A stretch of 64,000 nucleotides of DNA from Taxawa tesnikishii (nom. ined.) (taxonomy: Eukaryota > Ascomycota > Dothideomycetes > Dothideales). The notes under the pieces are model-generated. The model was not told the DNA's origin. It saw nothing but the letters and a program-made list of their open reading frames with translations, and made no database searches. The stretch covers positions 248,001-312,000 of the forward strand of contig JAPDRO010000024.1 in the NCBI GenBank assembly GCA_030247885.1, read 5' to 3'. Below, piece after piece: positions 1-10,345 of this stretch. The translations under genes and the position numbers were made by a program. Every line of letters begins with the position of its first letter. Within the stretch, counting starts at the first letter, position 1.

Positions 1-327
1 TCGCGGCGTGGGTGCTGGCAGGCGCGTACTTTAGGGTTGCGAGCGGCGAGTACGAGATGGCAGGGCGATTGCAGAAGGTGAGTTGCACTTGGTGCCCTTA
101 CGCTGCGGAAACAAATCTACGTTGAGTTGACTGGTTCGGCTGACTGGCTCGGATGCACGCAGGCTGGCGGCGCGCTACTCTTCATCGTTGCGATCCTGGG
201 TTGGTATATGACCTTTGTCATCATGGCGGCAGAGATGCGTCTAGGTATCAACTTCCCCGTCGGAGATCTCAGCCATTTCTGGCCCAACACGGACGTTACC
301 CTTTCGGAAGCGGAGAAGAACGTGTGA
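1..327 (+). CDS. GPR1/FUN34/YaaH-family acetate transporter, C-terminal part
   Basis: This is the 3' end of a gene that starts left of the window. The first exon piece runs to 77, an 85-nt GT-AG intron follows, and the last exon starts at 163 and ends at a TGA. The joined reading gives a hydrophobic helix (AAWVLAGAYFRVASGEYEMAG), a second helix (GGALLFIVAILGWYMTFVIM) and a short cytosolic tail with PVGDLSHFW. Helix, small-residue spacer, helix and a Pro-x-Gly-Asp-Leu/Thr-Ser tail are typical of the carboxyl end of GPR1/FUN34/YaaH proteins, six-helix plasma-membrane transporters or channels for acetate and ammonium in fungi. The NPxG signature of the family is outside the window, so the call rests on the last two helices only. 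Confidence 0.75.
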
Positions 328-489
328 AAGAGAGAGGAAGCCCCTCGTATGCAAGAGAACGGACCCAGAATGAACGGGAAACACATGAAAACACTCTAGC
401 GTTAGCTTTCAGTGAACAGGTCAATGGAAATGTTTGCGTATTGTCAGTCATATACGAAATTACGTACGACCATGATGAAGGCAACGTAT

Positions 490-1750
490 TTAGGCGGAAG
501 ACTTTTTATCGAACACAAAGAGCGCCTCATCCTTACCAGCAAAGCTGGGTAGAGGGATCTGTAGAACCTTCTCGAACTGCGGCATATTCTTGTTCATCCA
601 GTCCGAAATTGTCTCCTGCGCGAATGCCGTGAAGCCGTTAGCATTCTGCGTACCGGCCACGACAATTGTATCTCCCTCTGCAATATCACGTCAGTTTCGA
701 CTTCCTGCAAATACTTTACTGAGAATACTCACTGTACGCCCTCAATACCTTGCCCGTAAAGTCTGCGCCGACTTGTGGGTACACCAGCAGCAGTACTTGC
801 TCCTTCCCACCCGCGTTCTTCTGCAGATACTGCACTCCATCACTAGTGACCGTGTCCCCGACCCACATCGTCCGCCATTCACTCAGCCCATTGTCTACCG
901 GCACCACGCTCATCGACTTCTTCGTATCGAACCGTCGCAGCATGTACGTCCAGTACCCATTCCCACTACCCAGATCGACAATCGCCCTCCCTCGAGCAAT
1001 CTGCTGTACGATACACAGAGCCTCAAAACTCGGCACAATGCATCCGAAATGGTGATACAGCACAGGCAGTATTGCGTGCGAGATCTTGACGTTGACGGTC
1101 CCTGGTTCCGGACCGCCCCACTCCAGGTTCTGATTCGACCAGGCCCAGACGTCGAAATATGGGTTCAGATGCTCTTTCTTAAGCTTAGGTACCACGATCT
1201 TGCGGTCCGCGGACGGCGGGCTGTATAGCGACTGCAAGTGTGCTGCCACGCCGGCTCTTATCGAGTCCTTCTTGGCGTTCGCTGCCAGGCCTTTTAACGC
1301 GTTCTGGGTGTTCGTTTTGGAGCGGAAGATGTCGGAGTATGCGGCGATATCCACGGCGGGTGGAGGAGGCTTCTAGGAGCGGTCTTAGGATCGTATGTCT
1401 ACCTTCATCTTGGGTACTGCAAGAATGAGAACCGGACTCGGTGCCAATACCTCCTTGCCAGTATCGATGGTGTTGCTTACCTGGTTGCCCTCTTCGTCCT
1501 TGTACCACGCGTGCAGCCCGCCTTGCCCACCAAATTCGAGATACGTCTGAGTTTGCAACAACGATACTTCGGCAGTGGCTTTGTAAACGTAGGTATCCGT
1601 GGGCTTCAAGCCGAAGGACCTTATGATGAATTTTCTGAAGTCGTTGTCGTACGGAGGGGTAATCTGTTCTTGCTCCCAGGCTTCGAAGAACTTGTCTGGG
1701 TCGAAGGTTGTCGAGCCGTCTGTTTGAGCCTTGTCCGGGATGCGAGGCAT
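490..1750 (-). CDS. SAM-dependent methyltransferase-like protein, substrate unknown
   Basis: Three exons on the minus strand: 1403-1750, 733-1372 and 490-677, starting with ATG (MPRIPDKAQ). The product is about 390 residues. Its middle has a glycine-rich SAM-binding loop, AIVDLGSGNGYWTYML, preceded by a helix with Phe/Ile-rich packing residues, as in class I methyltransferases. The N-terminal part (FFEAWEQEQITPPYDNDFRKF) is not a known catalytic domain and resembles a conserved fungal extension. The second intron (678-732, 55 nt) is ordinary and restores the frame at YKGDTIV. The first is odd: with donor GTAGAC it is only 30 nt (1373-1402) and contains two in-frame stops. An alternative donor GTACCC gives 45 nt and drops five residues. 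Substrate, pathway and location are not visible. Confidence 0.72.
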
Positions 1751-2098
1751 TATCGTGGCGGACTTGAAAGGACTTTACAACAGTCTTACAGTGTATACTC
1801 ACAGTGTATATGGGGCGATTAAAGTCGAGTGAGAGAGACCTGTTGGAATTCCAAAGCGTTGCTGACGCTTCGATTGAGCTTCAAGCCCCACCTACCTACC
1901 CAATGAGGTAATCTATAAACTGACTATCCTGCTAAGCACTGACTGTCTCACTTTAGACTTGACAAGCAATTGATAAAACAGGTCTTGCACAGGAAGCAGG
2001 TGTTCACTCGGGATCGATCATGAATTCCATCGAGTGCTCGCTAGAACATCTACCGTCGATATGCTAACCGAATCACCCATCCTCCAGCGCCTTCTACT
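1751..2098. other. Intergenic, methyltransferase promoter side and pirin 3' side
   Basis: No open frame, RNA gene or repeat is recognised. It holds the promoter and 5' leader of the methyltransferase and the 3' region of the pirin gene, both on the minus strand. Confidence 0.6.
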
Positions 2099-3101
2099 CT
2101 ACTGACCCATATCAAACAAGAGGAACTCAGCATCCTTGTCACCCACACTCTCCACCTCAATCTTCCCCGGTCTCTTCGCACCCCTCACAAACGCACCATT
2201 ACCCTCACCCAACTCCACATCCCCAATCTTAATCTTCGCACCACCGCTCTTCGGCTGCGTGCGCCCACTCATGACAACATGCAAGTAAACATTCCTCTCC
2301 CCTCCTTGACCAACTCATGAACCACACTCTTGCCAGGACTCAGTATACTCGCATCCATACTGAGATCCGCATGCATCGGGATCGGCTCCGCCTCCTCATC
2401 CTTCCCCGAGTGCCTCTCCACGCTCTCCATAATCCTAACCAACCTATCCCTCTTCATCTCATCCGAAAACTTCCTCGTCTTATAACTTGGCTTCAGACCC
2501 CTGACGTCCGGCTTCGCCCAGATCTGCAAAAGTGCACGTCCTCGTCGCGATTCCTGCAGTACTCGCTGTGTCGGATGCCCGTGCCGGCGCTGGTGAACTG
2601 CACTTCGCCGCGGCGCAGGTTCTCGAGGTTGCCCATGCTGTCCTTGTGCTCGAGCTCGCCGTTGACAATGTACGACCAGATGAGGAACTCGGCGTGCGAG
2701 TGCGTCCCGAAGCCCGTTCCGCGCTCGACGCGGTCTTCGTTGATGACGCGTAGGGGACCGAAGGACTCGTATGTGGGGTCGTAGTAGGACGCGAAGGAGA
2801 AGGTGTGGAAGGTGTACAACCAGCCGTGATCGGCGTGGCCGCGCGCGTTCCAGGGACGCTTGGTGATTTTCAGGCTTGAGGTGCCGTTCGCGTGGCCGTT
2901 GGTGGTTGCCATTGTGCGTTCCGCGATAATTGGCTTTGTAGTGTTGGAGAGGAGCTTGGAGAAGGTGGACCGGAGAGGTGTTAAGAGCGCCAGACTGATT
3001 GCGAAGAGTGCTACGAGAAGTGCGGTTGTTTTGGAAGAAGGACTGTGAGATTGTACGTTTGGTGTTGCTGCTGCTGCTGTGGTTGTTACTTTAGAAGACA
3101 T
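2099..3101 (-). CDS. Pirin-family cupin protein with N-terminal membrane segment; two apparent frame breaks
   Basis: The minus-strand product reads as a pirin: the N-terminal cupin has GHADHGWLYTFHTFSFASYYD, then THSHAEFLIWSY and SAGTGIRHSEY with the metal-binding His/Glu set, followed by QIWAKPD and a C-terminal cupin ending in AEFLLFDMGQ. Pirins are nuclear/cytosolic iron-binding bicupins acting as quercetinases or transcription co-regulators. The longest start adds 63 residues with one hydrophobic segment (TTALLVALFAISLALL). An internal ATG at 2912 (MATTNGHANG) would give the usual soluble form. The frame breaks twice by one missing base: at an A run around 2528-2531 (before QIWAKPD) and at a C run around 2299-2302. 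Both sides stay highly conserved, so sequencing error is more likely than decay; no intron fits. Confidence 0.85.
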
Positions 3102-3560
3102 GTAAGAGGCAAGGAGACACGGAAATGCGATACTTATAGTTCTTGATATCGACGTCTACAATATGCGAGAAGGTCGCTAAAGAGTGGTTGAGAAGGTCGT
3201 TTGTCATGCTTACGGAGTCTTCGAAAAGCGCCGGCTAGGAACGACGGAGCGTGGAGTCGTCCCTGCAGAAACGCTGGCTTGCTATTGGTTAGATGTAGTC
3301 TGCCTTATGAAATCAATCTTCTGATGGAAAGCAAGATTATGTACTTTTCAAAATTTATACAGAGCACCATTGGAGTGAGTATGAAGGAACTAGTGGTAAG
3401 AGATCGAGACTCCATTCGCCTCGACATTCGATGCTATTCGCTGCAGTACAGATAACCAAGCCTGGTGGTTCCTTTTCCATCAATCCGCATCAGAGCAAAC
3501 ACGTCTTGAGCAAAGCCAAGCGCGTATAGTACAGTACAATCATGAACTCGTGCCTGTGGT
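3102..3560. other. Intergenic
   Basis: Upstream region of the pirin gene and 3' region of the next minus-strand gene. No coding or RNA feature is seen; a few A/T-rich tracts lie near 3330-3370. Confidence 0.6.
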
Positions 3561-4763
3561 TTACTTGGACTCCTCCTTGGCCTTGTCGGCGATCTCCTGG
3601 GCTTTATCCGCCTTCGAAGAAACAACCTTGCGGATCTCCTCCATAGTCTCCTTGAGCAGCTGCTCGCCCTCGTGGCTGTGTTTCTCCGCAACCTCTCTTA
3701 GCTGCTGGAGCTTGGGCATGATCTCGCTTCCGTGAGGAATCATGTCCATGTACTTATCAAGGCCCATTTGCGATCCCTTCGACTTCACTTTGTCGACGGT
3801 GCTGTTGACGTACTTTTGCAGATCCTCGGTGTTGCCGGACTCGACGGCCTGCTTCGCCCTGTTGAACAGCTCCATAGCGTTGCCCTTCCTCAGCGCATCG
3901 GCGTTGTTCTCGATCATCTTCTTGACCTCGGGGTTCTTGTCAAGGTACGGCTTGGCCTGCTCCATGCCCTTCTTCCATGCCTGCTCGCCCATCTGCTGCA
4001 CCTGCTGCGACTTCTCCTCCACCAGCTTCTTGATCTTGTTGACTGAGTCCGCGCTGACGCCACTCTTCATAATGTCACGAACCTGATCCCAGGTCTGGTC
4101 GATCTGCTTCTGCACCTCGGGACCGTACTGCTGTCCCATCTGCTTCAGCTGCTGGATGTTGCCGCCGACCTTCTCCTTCATCTCTGGGTGGTTGTTCATA
4201 ATCTCCTCCATGGCGTCAGCGCCGAGCTCGTACATGCGCTCCATATGCTTCTGAAGGACATCAACGGCCTTCTGCGCGGTCTGGATGTTGGCGCCGCCCT
4301 TGGAAACCTCCCTCAACTCGCTGTAGGCATCCTTCACGACCTTGTCGAACTCGTCGCCGTGCTTGTTCCTGATGGCATCGAGGTCGTTGAAGGCAGTGTC
4401 AATGTATCCACTGGCGCCAGGAATGAAAGCAGCGTACTGCTTAGCCGTCGACCGTAGGTACTTGTACGCTTCGCTCGCATCTGGGGTGCTTGCTTGAAGC
4501 TTCTGGAGGGCCTGGTTGTAGTATTCCCGTGTTTCGTGGGCAGTATTTACCATGGTCTTCATGGCCGAGAAATGGTACCATGTGTAGAGGCCGCCGAGCG
4601 TCACGGCGCCTCCTGCGATACCGGCGAGGAGGTGTGAGCTGCCAGAAGCCGGTTGCTGAGTCGACGAAGACTGGAAGCGGACATGTCTTGGGGCGCGAGC
4701 GATCTGAGACGGGCGAGCTGCTTGCCTTGCGGCAGCGCGCGCAACTGTCCTCGAGGTGTACAT
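3561..4763 (-). CDS. Mitochondrial single-pass membrane protein with long amphipathic helices, function unknown
   Basis: Single-exon gene of 400 codons. I chose the ATG at 4763 (MYTSRTVARAAARQAARPS) because it opens a classic mitochondrial presequence: Arg/Ala/Ser-rich, no acidic residues, ending near RHVRFQSS. An in-frame upstream ATG at 4862 would add 33 unlikely residues. After a Gly-rich membrane segment (LLAGIAGGAVTLGGLYTWYHF, about residues 68-88) the rest is almost wholly helical and charged, with heptad-like repeats, many QQ/EK pairs and no catalytic motif. It ends in KADKAQEIADKAKEESK. Organisation (matrix-targeting leader, one anchor, long helical domain facing the intermembrane space or matrix) resembles cristae or membrane-shaping proteins, but no family is recognised. 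The role is inference only. Confidence 0.8.
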   Translation of the reverse strand: MYTSRTVARAAARQAARPSQIARAPRHVRFQSSSTQQPASGSSHLLAGIAGGAVTLGGLYTWYHFSAMKTMVNTAHETREYYNQALQKLQASTPDASEAYKYLRSTAKQYAAFIPGASGYIDTAFNDLDAIRNKHGDEFDKVVKDAYSELREVSKGGANIQTAQKAVDVLQKHMERMYELGADAMEEIMNNHPEMKEKVGGNIQQLKQMGQQYGPEVQKQIDQTWDQVRDIMKSGVSADSVNKIKKLVEEKSQQVQQMGEQAWKKGMEQAKPYLDKNPEVKKMIENNADALRKGNAMELFNRAKQAVESGNTEDLQKYVNSTVDKVKSKGSQMGLDKYMDMIPHGSEIMPKLQQLREVAEKHSHEGEQLLKETMEEIRKVVSSKADKAQEIADKAKEESK

Positions 4764-5579
4764 GGTTGTGGTTGTGGTTGTGGCAGTGGCAGAGGTTCTA
4801 AACAGGGAAAAGAGACAAAAACAATCGAGTTTTGGGGTATCACAGAGTTTGAAGAGTTTCAATGGAGGAATTGAGAAAAAGATGGAACGGGAACTCAGCT
4901 CCTTTTGTGCATTGTCAGGTTGGCGTTAGCTGCCCTTGGCTTGCAGTATTCTCAGATAGCTTCGCTCGTCAGCATGACGCAGGAACGGATAGTGTGGGGA
5001 AAGCTGAAAGTGGAACGCGGGCGGCCGTGCGCGTGGCAGGTTGCATGTGTCTGCATGTCACATCGAAGTCGGCTGTTCTCCTCTTGCATGTGAGGAAGCT
5101 ACTGCAGTTCGCCTCTTTCCATGTGAGGAAGCTACTGCTGCTATAGTTGTTGATATTGACACGACTTGGAAAGATACACAACGAGCATGGCCTGCACAAG
5201 GAGGGCCGCAAGGAGCAGGCGCCAAATCCCCGGATCGGCAGGCAGATCTCCCGAAGGAGGCAGCCCTTGGCATTGACTCCTTCCTTTCTTCTACACTCGA
5301 GATTCTTGATTGATACAATCTTCTGAAAAGGATACAGTGAGAAGACACTATGAGCATTCGTCCACTGCCCGGCAGGAGTTCAAGACCGTCTTGCATGGCT
5401 GCAGATGCAAGGCCTTGGATGATGAATGCATGCACTGCGCAATATGCAGGTATGCGATTGGCTACGGCACGCTCAGCTGTTCGACGAGGCTGAGGCGCAG
5501 CACGCCTTGAAGGTCTTGCTTCCTCGACTCGACCTTTTCCTTTGCTCTTCCTTGTTTATGGTTGTCGCGTCTGTCGGTC
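4764..5579. other. Intergenic
   Basis: Holds the upstream region of the mitochondrial protein gene and the leader of the ankyrin relic. A short tandem duplication lies at 5087-5138. No other coding or RNA feature is seen. Confidence 0.6.
5087..5138. repeat. Two direct copies of a 19-bp word, period 33 bp
   Basis: The word catgtgaggaagctactgc occurs at 5087-5105 and again at 5120-5138. The bases before each copy (cctctt) are also alike, which points to a 33-bp tandem duplication in non-coding DNA. Confidence 0.85.
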
Positions 5580-7570
5580 ATGGCTGAGGTCTTCGGCATT
5601 GCCGCTGGAGCCATCGGCGTCGCGTCTCTGACGATTCGACAGCATCAACAAGCTCAAGGACCTGTGTCAAGCATTTCGGGACGCGCCAAAGGAGGTTACA
5701 GACACGATATGGGAACTGGAGGCGCTTTATCTACAGTTACAGCAACTTGAACATGAGCAAAAGTTTCAACATGTTGATCGGGCCGCCAAATCCATCATTC
5801 AATCCTGTCTATTGCTTTTCCGACAGCGCATCGAGCAGATGGCCACTGTCGCATTGGAACTCCATGCAGAAGTTGTGAGATGGAGAAAATGGGGATCCTT
5901 GAAGATGACCTTCAAGAAGAGCGCGCTGGCAAAACCCAGCGAGCGCCTGGAAAGGGCGAAGACTGCGCTTCTGCTCTCGTATACCATGTATAGCAAGTAT
6001 GTCGCCATCGGAACGCCACCTCAAGTCACTCGCCCGAAACGTCATCGCAGCTTAGAGACGACTCGCTGATGCGTTGGCAGTACGCTCCGCCAGTATGAAT
6101 CCCAACACATCATTACCGAGATCCAGAAAGTTACGGTTGTTACATCCGGCCAACAGCCAGCAACCATCGACTCCTCCGTAACCCGAACAAGAGGCCGTCA
6201 ACGATCCGGTGCAGGATACCGTTTCAGACTGTCTCCGTGGTTTCTACGACGTGCCTGGGAGATTAATTTCGACCGTTCAATAGCAGGATGGAATATGAAC
6301 CTTCGAACTTACAACGTCGTTCCTACCAATTCACCGCTTTTCAACGCCTGTATATACGGGGACCTAGAACATGTTAAAAATCTACTCGCATCTGGGAAAG
6401 CATCGCCCTTCGATGTGGATGATCTGGGCTGGACAGCTTTACATGTAAGAACATCTCACTCATATACGTGCCAACGCCTGAAGCTGACACGGAACAACCA
6501 GTATGCCGCCGCATACTACGGGTCATCATCAACACCTGCTGCTGTCGAATCAGTATGCCGACTGCTGCTCGATTGTGGTGCCGATCCGACGGCTACCGGC
6601 TGTCATAACTTGTACGTACGCCTCAAACGATTGCAACCCCTCCCAGACCTAGCCAACCGGGTTCTTAATGTTTTTCGCACCAAGTGTACAGCAGCGCTTG
6701 GTACAGGCAAGCTCTGTGGCACCCGCACGGGTCGCAGTGGACCACGATAAGATCCCGAGCAACCGTCTACGATAGTAGCAAATGAGGTCTGCAGGCAGTC
6801 GCGAGCATTTAACCACATGAAATTCGCAAACGAACTAACCTTCAGTTCTGAACAGTGTCCCTGCGCTTTATATCGGACTTGGCTGTTCTGGTCGTCGCGG
6901 CACCAACAATGACATCGAACTTTTCGCTCATTTCGAAAGCTTTCATCGACTTCTTGGCCGCGACGTAGGTTTTGATATCTCGGACTCGCATGGGCCGTAT
7001 CCTATGCAGCTTTTCGTTGCAGTAGCCGCAGTGGCCTACGAGAGGTCTGTGGCTTACGACTGTGAACCGGAGAAATCCCAATGGCACAATCTTTTCGCAG
7101 CTGGCATCAAACAAGGAATCGATCTACACTTCGAGAATGGTTTCAAGAGCATCATGCGCAGTTTTGTTGACAGCTTCGCTTTTGTCCCAATCTCCAGTGA
7201 TTGGTATTTCCGGGTAGAAAGTTAGCATCATGACCCCTTCTGCCACAACAACCAGATGCTGCAACTTCTCGAGCGCGCTCTGAAGGCTTGGGCTCAGGAA
7301 CTAAAAGAGCTTGGGGTAGACCTTGTGGACTTTGGCGCGACCCAACTCGCCATTCTTCGGAATGGAAGTGAACAGGAAATTCAGTTTGGTACACCAATTC
7401 TTCGGCCTCAGCATTCGTATCGGTTCAGACTGGTATCCTTCGAATTCGGCCCAGATCCCGACAACTGGCGTGGCTGTTGGCTGGCTCCGGTGGATGAACT
7501 ATCGGGAGAATTCTGGGACATGGTGGAGCATCCGGAGCGGGCGATACCTGGAGCATGGCATCAAGAATAA
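5580..7570 (+). pseudogene. Decayed fungal ankyrin-repeat gene with N-terminal helical (HeLo-like?) domain
   Basis: The 5' end reads MAEVFGIAAGAIGVASLTI, the opening of a helical domain common at the N-terminus of fungal NLR-like and ankyrin proteins. It is followed by a helical stretch (EALYLQLQQLEHEQKF), an ankyrin pair (GDLEHVKNLLASGKASPF ... DDLGWTALH; VCRLLLDCGADPTA) and a C-terminal block ending LSGEFWDMVEHPERAIPGAW, typical of this group. Introns are visible, for example 5997-6080 with a GTATGT donor and an intron before 6845 with an ACTAAC branch site. The gene looks broken, with about two to three breaks, so I treat it as a fossil; sequencing error could explain part. Assigning the N-terminal domain to HeLo-like is a family-level inference from the first helix only. 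Such proteins belong to fungal self/non-self and accessory gene sets. Confidence 0.65.
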
Positions 7571-7599
7571 AGTTCAGATTGAATGCAGACTGGAAAAAG

Positions 7600-7634
<35 letters not shown>

Positions 7635-8437
7635 AGAAGTTGCTGGGGAACGTTGCGGTACGTGAAAAGAAAACTTCATATGGCGGGCTGGCGTTCGGAC
7701 GGATCGCAACTTTCCAGCGGCAACACACAAGTCGAGACTAATTTGCATTTCGTTGTTGATATCTTTGTGCCGGACCAATCCTTCTGAATCACTTTCGGGA
7801 CACTCTACGATACCTTGATGGTCCATTGAGTATGCCCAGATACCGGACGGTCACGCCGAGAATATAAACTCTTCGCCAAGATACTCTAACCTCTCCCTCT
7901 TGTATGCCTTTCGAGACACAGGCACTGTTGGAGGGACGAAATGTGTTCCCGCTGGCTTAGGCCGGGGAACTAAGGTCCCAAGGCCGAAAAGATGCAGATG
8001 CCCATCAAGGTGCGGGTTGGCTTCTTGGCTTCGATGGGAGATGCACCGACCAGAACCACATCAATCATTCCGGGTCTGCACCTCCATGCACAATCGACTG
8101 ACACTCAGTTCCATGCTGTCTATCGGCGGCCTGATTTACATTTTGCATAACATTGCTGGATTGCCGTCGGGAACGGCTTTACCCATCAAGGTTCTCCTCA
8201 CTTGTTTGAAGAAGCTTTCCCAAGAAATGTTCAGCGAGAGAGCAACTGAGCCAAGAAGAACCTGAAAAACGATGTACCTGGTGAGCATTGGCGTGCTTGA
8301 ACTAGGAAAAATGTTCTTGGTATCTCCACTCCGTGTAAAAGATAAGTACAGCCTTGTACCGTTGAGGCCACACATTCGGCCGACAGAACAATACACAAGA
8401 GGCCACTCAGTTCGGCAATCAATCCTTACCATTCTTC
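7571..8437. other. Intergenic between ankyrin relic and ZIP transporter
   Basis: Contains a (CTG) microsatellite at its left end. No convincing gene is seen; the open frames here lack conserved motifs. I saw no perfect ACCTTNAAGGT zinc-responsive element upstream of the transporter. Confidence 0.55.
7602..7633. repeat. (CTG)n microsatellite, about 10.5 units
   Basis: An uninterrupted CTG run about 30 bp after the stop of the ankyrin relic. On the opposite strand it spells a glutamine tract inside a chance open frame, but nothing around it supports a minus-strand gene. Confidence 0.95.
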
Positions 8438-10345
8438 ATGCCCGAGAAAATGCTCCAATTGAACCAGAAAACCACGGGTTTGTTGGCCATCTTATTCCAC
8501 GTGGGCCCCGTCTGGACCCAGACGTACACTCTTTCCGCTTGTGCCACCACCGGCAACGTTGTGTAAGTGTATTGGTAGCGAACTGTTTCTGTTACAGCCC
8601 TGATTATCACAGCAACTGCCTTAGAGACGGCACCACAGTACCATGGACAACGTACAGTACTCCTGTATCGTCGGCAACAGCACCCCCGGTGACAACAACC
8701 CTAGCGAGCGAGACTACGCAAGCACCATCCATCACCGCTTTGACAGGCTGCCACATGCATGGCTCTACGCAGTGAGTGCTCTGTAACCATTACATAGGCC
8801 TTGCTGACGTTGCAGGTTTTGCATGGCCGGAGCAGGCGAGTATCAAATGCTCACGACCGCGACTGGAACACAAGAGCTGCCGGCACAGTATACCGGGTGT
8901 CATAGCCATGGCGATGAGACGTAAGTTCCACCAAGGTATTCTTCTCACACAAACTGATGCTCTGCTCAAGATTCTGCTTCGGGCCGGACGACACGGAAGT
9001 GCAGGCAGTAGCGTTGGAAGAAGAGGCTTCCGCTACCACGAGCGCAACGACAGCATCGGGCACTTCCGGAGCAGCAGAAGGTGGTCGTGATTGTCATTTC
9101 CACGCTGGAGTCGAGTAAGTGTGCATTCGTGTGTGTTCGTCATCCACGCTTACGATCTAGGCATTGCGTGTCCCACAACGAACCGGAAAGTGCAACCGTT
9201 TCCACGTGCGAGGGTGTCGACAGAGACTACGACGTACCACTCAGGATTGGCCTTTTGTTTGTTGTTCTAGTGACAAGCGGCATCGGTACGTTGCTGCAAC
9301 ACATCCGTCCGGGCAATCCCTAACCGCCCTTCAGGTGTCTTCTCTCCAATCCTCATCGCATCCCTTTCGAAGTCGCATAGCCAGAATCTTTTCTTCATGG
9401 TCTTGAAGCAGTTCGGCACCGGTGTCATCATCTCAACGGCACTAGTTCATGTAAGACCCTGAGTCCGCACTGAAGCATTACAATGCATTGACGCCTCCAG
9501 TTGCTCACGCACGCCAACCTGCTTTTCAGCAACGAATGCGTTGGTGTGTTGGAGTACGAAGCAACAACAGCTGCCATTGCCATGGCTGGCATTTTCCTTT
9601 CCTTCCTTATTGAGTACAGTGGCACACGCTTCGTCCTCTGGCGTCAACGCAAGGCTTCTCCGGAACCGTCCATCGAGTCTCCGCACGAGGGGATTGCAGA
9701 GACGAAAGGTCCCTTACAGGTCAATTCGTCTCCATCACACCACGTCAATGGCCCCGTCGTGCCCGGTCATGCGCGCGCAAAGCTACAAGTCTGGGTCCTC
9801 GAAGCCGGAATCATCTTCCATTCACTCCGTAAGCCTCCCCCATTTCTCCATCCCCTATCGGCCACCTCATGCTCCATGCTAATTTCGACGGCACAGTAAT
9901 CGGCCTCACGCTCGTTGTCGCGGGTGACTCCTTCTTCAAGACCCTTTTTGTCGTGATCATCTTCCATCAAATCTTCGAAGGCCTCGCTCTCGGCACGGCC
10001 ATCGCCAGCCTCCCGTCCCCTGCCTCCACGTCATCTCACCCTGTCCGTTTGCGCCAGAAGATCCTAATGGCGGCCGCGTTCACACTCATCACGCCCATCG
10101 GCATGGCGATTGGGATTGGGGTGCTGAACACGTTCAACGGAAACGATCCAAGCACTATCATCGCCATCGCGACCTTGGACGCCTTCAGCGCAGGAATCTT
10201 ATTGTGGGTCGGCCTGGTAGAGCTGTGGGCGCATGAGTGGATGCATGGAGGATTAGCTACTGCGCCACTGGGGAGGGTGCTTGTGGGAGGTTCAAGTTTG
10301 GTTACGGGAATGGCTTTGATGAGCTTGTTGGGGAAGTGGGCTTGA
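8438..10345 (+). CDS. ZIP-family zinc/iron transporter with repeated Cys/His modules
   Basis: Eight exons, joined as 8438-8562, 8598-8771, 8816-8920, 8971-9114, 9161-9285, 9335-9450, 9501-9828 and 9897-10345, give 521 residues. The start at 8438 (or the in-frame ATG at 8450) leads into a hydrophobic signal-like segment. The exposed N-terminal part has repeated modules: CHMHGSTQFC, CHSHGDETFC and CHFHAGVEHC, linked by a Thr/Ser-rich stretch. The transporter core follows: helix I (RIGLLFVVLVTSGIG), helices II-III with ALVHLLTHANLLF, a cytosolic loop, helix IV with FHSLLIGLTL and helix V with FHQIFEGLALG. The paired His/Glu residues of IV and V line the metal path in ZIP proteins. It probably imports Zn2+ or Fe2+ at the plasma membrane. 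The introns after the Cys/His modules are all phase 2. The first intron is only 35 nt and its acceptor is doubtful. Confidence 0.92.

Noticed and set aside
7425-7826. Minus-strand open frame with a glutamine tract
   Set aside because: The tract is the (CTG) repeat read backwards; it overlaps the 3' part of the ankyrin relic and has no other motif.
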